A stretch of 64,000 nt of DNA from Anaerolineae bacterium. Lineage in GTDB: Bacteria; Chloroflexota; Anaerolineae; Aggregatilineales; Phototrophicaceae. The position numbers and the translations under genes were made by a program. Positions 59,838-64,000 of this stretch are shown in pieces. The DNA lies in assembly GCA_022820125.1 (NCBI GenBank), contig JAJEGA010000025.1, positions 1-64,000 on the forward strand, given 5' to 3'. Each line of letters opens with the position of its first letter. Position 1 is the stretch's first letter. The notes below the pieces were generated by a model. That model was not told where the DNA came from, made no database searches, and saw only the letters and a program-made list of their open reading frames with translations.

Positions 59838-60683
59838 CTACGCCGGCATATTCTCCAGCCTGCCCAACCAGTAATGCACATCAAACTCTTCATCGCCAGT
59901 CAAGAAGCGCCAGAGCTTGATGCGATTGACGATCTCCAGCCGCCCGGAAGCCGCTTCAAACCAGGGCTCGCGCCGCGCCAGGATGCCTTGCACATCATCG
60001 CCCATCGGGAAGGCGCTGTGGATCGCTTTGGCTGCGCGATAATCGTCATCGAGGTCATCGTCGTTCCAAAGGCGCATCTGTCGCACAACCGGATTCAGGC
60101 GCAGCTTGAACATATAGCGGCGGCGGTTCGTCTTGTTTTGCCGGCCGCAATGCCAAATGCCGTGATGCAGCGCCAGCACGGAGCCGGCTTTGCAGACCAT
60201 AGGGATCTGCCCGCGCATATTCTGATAAGCGGCCACATCCATCTCGTTGACGCGGCGGAAATGACTGCCCGGCAGCAGCAGCGTCCCGCCCATCTCCAGC
60301 GGCACATCATGCGGGAAGTACATCAACTGAATGTCGAAGTGGGTGCGGCAATCGATGATTGAATCGGCATGCAAACCTTGGGCGCTGCCCTCGTTCGGCT
60401 CGCGCACATGAATGGCGTCATGATCAAAAAGCGGATCTTCGCCAACGAGGCTCTGGATTAAGCCCTGGATCCGCGGCAGATCCAGCAGCCGGCGGATGGA
60501 CGTGCCATGATAGCATTGTGAAAGCGGCGTGCCGGACCGATGCCCCTTGATTTCTTGCCGGTCGATGCCGCGCATCACCTCCTGGTTGATGTCATCGGGA
60601 ACGAGTTCATCAAAGCGCAGAAATCCGCGGGCGACGAATTCCGCCATCTGTTTTGAAGAGAGCAGATATTGCTTATCGACCAT
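59838..60683 (-). CDS. Phytanoyl-CoA dioxygenase family protein (PhyH)
   Basis: A 281-residue Fe(II)/2-oxoglutarate oxygenase. The facial triad is visible as H-x-D in 'LHADSIIDC' and the distal histidine in 'ALHHGIWHCGRQNKTNRRR', the last arginines being candidates for binding 2-oxoglutarate. The family hydroxylates many small molecules, and the substrate here is unknown. It lies 2 bases after a 92-residue gene on the same strand, so both form one operon. Confidence 0.87.
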   Translation of the reverse strand: MVDKQYLLSSKQMAEFVARGFLRFDELVPDDINQEVMRGIDRQEIKGHRSGTPLSQCYHGTSIRRLLDLPRIQGLIQSLVGEDPLFDHDAIHVREPNEGSAQGLHADSIIDCRTHFDIQLMYFPHDVPLEMGGTLLLPGSHFRRVNEMDVAAYQNMRGQIPMVCKAGSVLALHHGIWHCGRQNKTNRRRYMFKLRLNPVVRQMRLWNDDDLDDDYRAAKAIHSAFPMGDDVQGILARREPWFEAASGRLEIVNRIKLWRFLTGDEEFDVHYWLGRLENMPA

Positions 60684-60685
60684 TG

Positions 60686-60964
60686 CTAAACGTCCTCCAG
60701 CTTTTCAAAGAGAAATCCGTACTTCATAAACGAGGTGCTGTATTCTTCGCCCGGGTAGGGCGGGATGAGCACCGGCTGCTGGATCAGCCGCCAGCCGTCT
60801 TTCAGCGCGTCCAAGCCCGTTTCATAAGGCGGCTCGTCGCTGTCGCCGGTGGTATGCGCGTCTGCCCCGGCGCCGTCATAGATGGACCAGCCCAGGACCT
60901 GGCTGTCCAGCGCCGATGTATGCAGATAGAGCGTCAGAACTTTTTGTCGCAGAGTGGAACCCAT
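60686..60964 (-). CDS. Unknown small protein upstream of the PhyH gene
   Basis: A 92-residue soluble protein with no recognised family, beginning 'MGSTLRQKVLTLYLHTSALD' and rich in acidic and proline residues towards the end ('PPYPGEEYSTSFMKYGFLFE'). The middle 'DALKDGWRLIQQPVLIPP' resembles short accessory proteins next to PhyH genes. The stop is 2 bases before the start of the PhyH gene, which implies co-translation. Confidence 0.65.
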   Translation of the reverse strand: MGSTLRQKVLTLYLHTSALDSQVLGWSIYDGAGADAHTTGDSDEPPYETGLDALKDGWRLIQQPVLIPPYPGEEYSTSFMKYGFLFEKLEDV

Positions 60965-61081
60965 GGCGAGCCTTTCGCAGATGAATGCGTCACGCCGATA
61001 AGCCTACCGCATAAGTGGTGAAGGGACAAATGCGAATGTGCCACGCATCTGCGGCTACGATTCAGACACTATCATTTCGAA

Positions 61082-61504
61082 TTATTCTGCGTCCACGCTG
61101 ATCCTAGTCGCGGGATTATCCTTTGGCGGATCGTCTTTGCTTCTCGGCAACTCTGAACGAGCACGAAAGTAGTGAATTACGTTGTAGCCCACGAAGTGCG
61201 TTTTGGCAGCCATAGTTACGCCTTTAGCTGCCCATCCTGCAATTGGAATGGTACCTATAGCCTCGGCAACGTAACTGGCTGTAGCGCCTCCTGCCAAGGC
61301 ACGACTTAGCGCTACCGTCACATTTTCCACGTTAAACTCTTTTACCTCAAATGCCCGAGCTACTTGGGCAATCATGGCCGTATCCGTTGCGGTTAGGACT
61401 AAAGCGCTACCCGGCATCCACCCGGTAAGCGCTGCGCCAGCTGTCCAATTCCTAATTATTCGCTTAGCTTCTCGCTCTGCATCTTCTAAGGTCTTTGTTG
61501 GCAT
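61082..61504 (-). CDS. Small hydrophobic protein, paralogue of the next gene
   Basis: A 140-residue protein, related to the product at 61558-62016: both begin with a 'KTLxDAxREA' helix, share 'NWTAGAALTGWMPGSALVLT', 'DTAMIAQVA', a glycine-rich middle ('GGATASYVAEAIGTIPIAGW') and a helix to 'YFRAR'. The middle part is hydrophobic enough to lie in a membrane. The pattern is close to DUF697-type proteins found with GTPases. Function unknown. A degenerate CTCTGTG-like copy separates the two genes. Confidence 0.72.
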   Translation of the reverse strand: MPTKTLEDAEREAKRIIRNWTAGAALTGWMPGSALVLTATDTAMIAQVARAFEVKEFNVENVTVALSRALAGGATASYVAEAIGTIPIAGWAAKGVTMAAKTHFVGYNVIHYFRARSELPRSKDDPPKDNPATRISVDAE

Positions 61505-61557
61505 TTTCCTCTGTATCCTCAGTATCTTCAGTGGTTAAGATCGGTCGAACGGATTCC

Positions 61558-62016
61558 TCAGGCGTCTTCATCTTCGATGGCGATATCGGTTTTCTGCTTG
61601 GACGACGACTCGGCCTGCTCGTCATCGGACAGATCCATCGGGATGAGGACTTTGGTATCAGGCAAGTCGGCGCGTTCGCGGAAGTAGCTGATGACGGCGT
61701 CCCCTATCACTTTGGCTTTTGCCGCCATGCCAGCGCTCTTGACCGCCCAGCCCACCAGCGGAATAACACCGACGACTTCGGCGATCACGCCGCCGGCAAT
61801 GGCGCTGCCAACAACGCCGCCCAAAGTGCCTGACAAGTGATCCATATCAAAGGCGCTGACCTCATAAGCGCTTGCCACCTGGTGAATCATGGCGGTATCA
61901 GCCGCCGTCAAGAAGAAGGCGCTGCCGGGGATCCAGCCGGTCAAGGCGGCGCCCGTCGTCCAGTTCGCCACCAGTTGCCGCGCTTCCCGGTCGGCGTCTT
62001 GCAAAGTCTTTGCCAT
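61558..62016 (-). CDS. Small hydrophobic protein, DUF697-like, paralogue of the previous gene
   Basis: A 152-residue protein with the same arrangement as the 140-residue one, including 'NWTTGAALTGWIPGSAFFLT', 'GGVIAEVVGVIPLVGWAVKS' and a polar, acidic C-terminal tail of about 30 residues that the paralogue replaces by a shorter one. Tandem duplication followed by divergence is the simplest explanation. ATG at 62016 with GGGAGAG upstream. Confidence 0.75.
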   Translation of the reverse strand: MAKTLQDADREARQLVANWTTGAALTGWIPGSAFFLTAADTAMIHQVASAYEVSAFDMDHLSGTLGGVVGSAIAGGVIAEVVGVIPLVGWAVKSAGMAAKAKVIGDAVISYFRERADLPDTKVLIPMDLSDDEQAESSSKQKTDIAIEDEDA

Positions 62017-62129
62017 GATGCTCTCCCGAATGTCTTGTTCACAAATTATACGTTTTCACCGCGCCTTCGTCGCAAGACGAAATCGCTTGAGGCGGCTGGC
62101 AAAGCGCTGGTGCTTTGACCGGGAAACAA

Positions 62130-62161
62130 TCTCTGTGTCCTCTGTGCGCTCTGTGGTTAAA
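62130..62161. repeat. CTCTGTG dispersed repeat just before the GT4 start
   Basis: CTCTGTGTCCTCTGTGCGCT followed by CTGTGGTTAAAT. The copy ends directly at the ATG region of the glycosyltransferase gene (62163), so it supplies the gene's leader; no normal ribosome binding site is seen. Confidence 0.7.
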
Positions 62162-62162
62162 T

Positions 62163-63416
62163 ATGACAATGAGAATTGTCCTCTTAAACGACAAGATCCC
62201 GCCGGAGGGGCGGGGCGGGGCTGAGTCTGTCCTTTGGCAATTGGCGCGGGGCTTGGCGGCTGCGGAACATGAGCCGCATGTCATCGCCACGACCGCGGGC
62301 GACGCCTTTGAAGAGACCCGCGACGGCATCGCGACTTATCACATTCGCGCTGGCTATCCGGAGCGTTTCCGCGCTTGGCTCTCTCTATGGAATCCACAGA
62401 CGGTCGGCGCCTTTAACAAGCTGCTGCGGCGCATCAAACCGGATGTCGTCAATGCGCACAATATACATTACTTGCTCTCGTATCACAGCTTGAAGCTGGC
62501 GCGCGCGGCCGGCTGCGGGGTCGTGTTCAGCGCCCACGACGCCATGACCTTCGCCTATGGCAAGCTGCCCGCATCCTTTGATGACAAAGCCCCCCGTCAG
62601 CACGCGCCGGGCGCTTATCGCTTGCCTCAGGGCTACAACTTGCGCCGAAATCGTTTTCGCTATAATCCTTTCCGCAACGCCATTATCAAGCGCTATCTGG
62701 AACGGCAGGCGCATATCCGCACTGTGCCGAGCCAGGCGCTCGCCGATGCCTTTGTCGATAACCACATGCCGCCGGTTGAAGTAGCGCATAATGGCATTGA
62801 CCTGGACGAATGGGGTCCCGTTGACGCAGCTGCAGTCGAGGCGCTGCGATCGCGGTTGGGCCTCGCGGGCAAGCGCGTGATTTTGATCGCTGGGCGCTTG
62901 ACGCGGGAGAAGGGTCTGCTTCAGATGCTCTCCGCTTTCAGTGAAGTTCATAAAAGCGTGCCGGATGCGCGCCTGCTGGTTTTAACTTCGCGCGATATCG
63001 ATTCGCAGATGCCGGCGAGGTTCGCGCATTTGCGTCCACGCATATCGGTGGGCGGCTGGCTCGGCGGCGACGAGCTGCGCGCCGCATTTCAACTGGCGGA
63101 TGTGGTGGCGGCGCCATCGATTTATCTCGATCCCTTTCCGACCGTCGTGCTCGAGGCGATGGCGGCGGGCAAGCCGGTCGTGGCGACGCGCTTCGGCGGC
63201 GCGCGCGAAGCGGTCGTCGATGGCGAAACCGGCTATATCGTCAATCCCTTTGATAGGGCTGCCCTTACTGATAAACTGATACGCCTGCTGCTGGATGGCG
63301 AATTGCGCCTTGAGATGGGTGTGAAGGGGCGCGAGCGCATGGCGCGGCAGTTCTCGCTTGATCGACACGTGCGGCGGATGGTGGGCATCTATGAGCGGGC
63401 GCTGGCGATGCGCTAG
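62163..63416 (+). CDS. Glycosyltransferase family 4
   Basis: A 417-residue GT-B enzyme. 'PPEGRGGAESVLWQLARGLA' is the N-terminal acceptor loop, 'VILIAGRLTREKGLLQMLSA' the C-terminal domain start and 'APSIYLDPFPTVVLEAMAAG' the E-x7-E donor-site motif, followed by 'RFGGAREAVVDGETGYIV'. It moves sugar from a nucleotide or lipid donor to a surface glycan; which is unknown. Starts at 62163 (MTMRIV) or 62169 are possible; both are directly behind a CTCTGTG repeat. The GNAT gene follows 21 bases later. Confidence 0.9.
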   Translation: MTMRIVLLNDKIPPEGRGGAESVLWQLARGLAAAEHEPHVIATTAGDAFEETRDGIATYHIRAGYPERFRAWLSLWNPQTVGAFNKLLRRIKPDVVNAHNIHYLLSYHSLKLARAAGCGVVFSAHDAMTFAYGKLPASFDDKAPRQHAPGAYRLPQGYNLRRNRFRYNPFRNAIIKRYLERQAHIRTVPSQALADAFVDNHMPPVEVAHNGIDLDEWGPVDAAAVEALRSRLGLAGKRVILIAGRLTREKGLLQMLSAFSEVHKSVPDARLLVLTSRDIDSQMPARFAHLRPRISVGGWLGGDELRAAFQLADVVAAPSIYLDPFPTVVLEAMAAGKPVVATRFGGAREAVVDGETGYIVNPFDRAALTDKLIRLLLDGELRLEMGVKGRERMARQFSLDRHVRRMVGIYERALAMR

Positions 63417-63437
63417 CAAACTCCGCCGAGAAGGGAT

Positions 63438-64000
63438 ATGGGCAAGGTGCAAGCGAGAAATTACCAGGGACCGGAAGATTTCTATCGCGCGCAAGCGGCG
63501 CTGATGCGCTGGGCGCGCGAAGCCGGGCACTGCAATTACCTGCACAAAGGCGATGTCGGTCATCGTCTCTTCAACAGTTGCTCCGGCTGCGATCCCGCCG
63601 ATGTGATGCGTTATTGGCTTGATGACAGCGGCGAGATCTGCGCCTTCGCCGTGCTGGACCTGCCCTGGGACGCCTTCGATCTTCAGGTCGCGCCCCCGCT
63701 CAGGCTAAGCGAAGAACATATTGAGATCTTCGAATATTGCGAGCGCGAAACCTTGCGGCTGGCTAAGCGCAGTGGCAAAGACCCGAGCAAAATCATCGTG
63801 GAAGCGGATGACTGCGATCGCGCCTATGTCGCTTTTGTGGAGGCGCGCGGATATAGCTTTGCGGAGTACAGCTTCGCCCTCACCCGGCACGATCTGACGC
63901 GCTTGCCGGAGGCGCCGCTGCCGGCTGGTTTCCGCTTTCATCAAGCGACGGCGGATGATGCCGCTCTGCTGGCTGATGTGCACAATCACAGCTTCACCAA
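63438..64000 (+). CDS. GNAT acetyltransferase, cut by the window end
   Basis: The first 187 residues of an open frame that continues past the window. AAGGGA stands 5 bases before the ATG. An N-terminal 150 residues resemble a weak GNAT domain ('IVEADDCDRAYVAFVEARGY' and 'FAEYSFALTRHDL'). From 'GFRFHQATADDAALLADVHN' onwards a second GNAT domain begins, so the full protein is probably a tandem GNAT of about 290-310 residues. It follows the GT4 gene closely, and the two may form an operon. Confidence 0.75.
   Translation, partial: MGKVQARNYQGPEDFYRAQAALMRWAREAGHCNYLHKGDVGHRLFNSCSGCDPADVMRYWLDDSGEICAFAVLDLPWDAFDLQVAPPLRLSEEHIEIFEYCERETLRLAKRSGKDPSKIIVEADDCDRAYVAFVEARGYSFAEYSFALTRHDLTRLPEAPLPAGFRFHQATADDAALLADVHNHSFT

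Overview
The window looks like chromosomal DNA of an uncultivated member of the Chloroflexota, probably Anaerolineae-like. The grounds are a GC-rich genome, LytR-CpsA-Psr and VanW-type envelope proteins, LysM-anchored secreted proteins, a DUF4013 membrane protein, a PIN/TRAM protein of the YacL type, coenzyme F420 biosynthesis, and intergenic spaces filled with short GGGGCG palindromes and 'CTCTGTG' repeats. The lineage is an inference; no rRNA or tRNA gene was found that could settle it.

Layout. 0.5-8 kb: a degenerate metallo-beta-lactamase-fold protein, a small unknown protein, a LysM/glycosidase-like secreted protein, a solitary iolB, and an operon of a large membrane protein and an ABC ATPase. 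8-10.2 kb: an ISAs1-type transposase relic, then module A, an overlapping pair of an AAA/ABC-like ATPase and a PIN-like nuclease. 10-26.4 kb: mostly housekeeping and metabolism (LCP protein, DinB-like protein, GatC, nitrilase, TPP enzyme, subtilase, ECF sigma factor, TetR regulator, CAP/LysM protein, class IV aminotransferase, fused CoA-transferase plus thiolase, Fur, FAD oxidase). 26.5-30.7 kb: VWA membrane protein, an unknown protein, an AlkX/YcaQ-type DNA glycosylase. 30.8-32.7 kb: module B, a second ATPase/PIN-like pair on the other strand. 32.7-42.5 kb: fetB and fetA separated by yjjX, a GNAT gene and trmD; an unknown gene pair; a Suc_Fer-like protein; a VanW protein; a SWIM protein; F420 gamma-glutamyl ligase. 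42.5-49.6 kb: a thrombospondin-3/WD40-like secreted protein, a kinase-like protein with altered motifs, a single-chain type IIL (MmeI-like) restriction-modification enzyme and a coiled-coil gene. 49.6-64 kb: crotonase, GT9, DUF4013, PIN/TRAM, oligoendopeptidase F, DUF3052, HldE-type cytidylyltransferase, a second unknown gene pair, rpsD, a PhyH dioxygenase, two tandem small paralogues, a GT4 glycosyltransferase and a GNAT gene cut by the window end.

The most interesting element is the pair of modules at 8262-10131 and 30824-32711. In each, an ATPase with an ABC-type P-loop and a DUF3696-like C-terminus is followed by a PIN-like nuclease whose start overlaps the ATPase stop. The two sets are homologous throughout but strongly diverged, lie about 21 kb apart on opposite strands, and module B is less GC-rich than its neighbours. 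With the type IIL enzyme at 46.4 kb and the transposase relic at 8.1 kb, this suggests an immunity-type function. I know of no named system with exactly this composition.

The second theme is non-coding. More than twenty hairpins keep a GGGGCG/CGCCC stem base while the upper stem varies with compensating changes. Several are enclosed by longer inverted repeats that look like small non-autonomous elements (14151-14295, 21458-21623, 35874-36091, 54973-55173).
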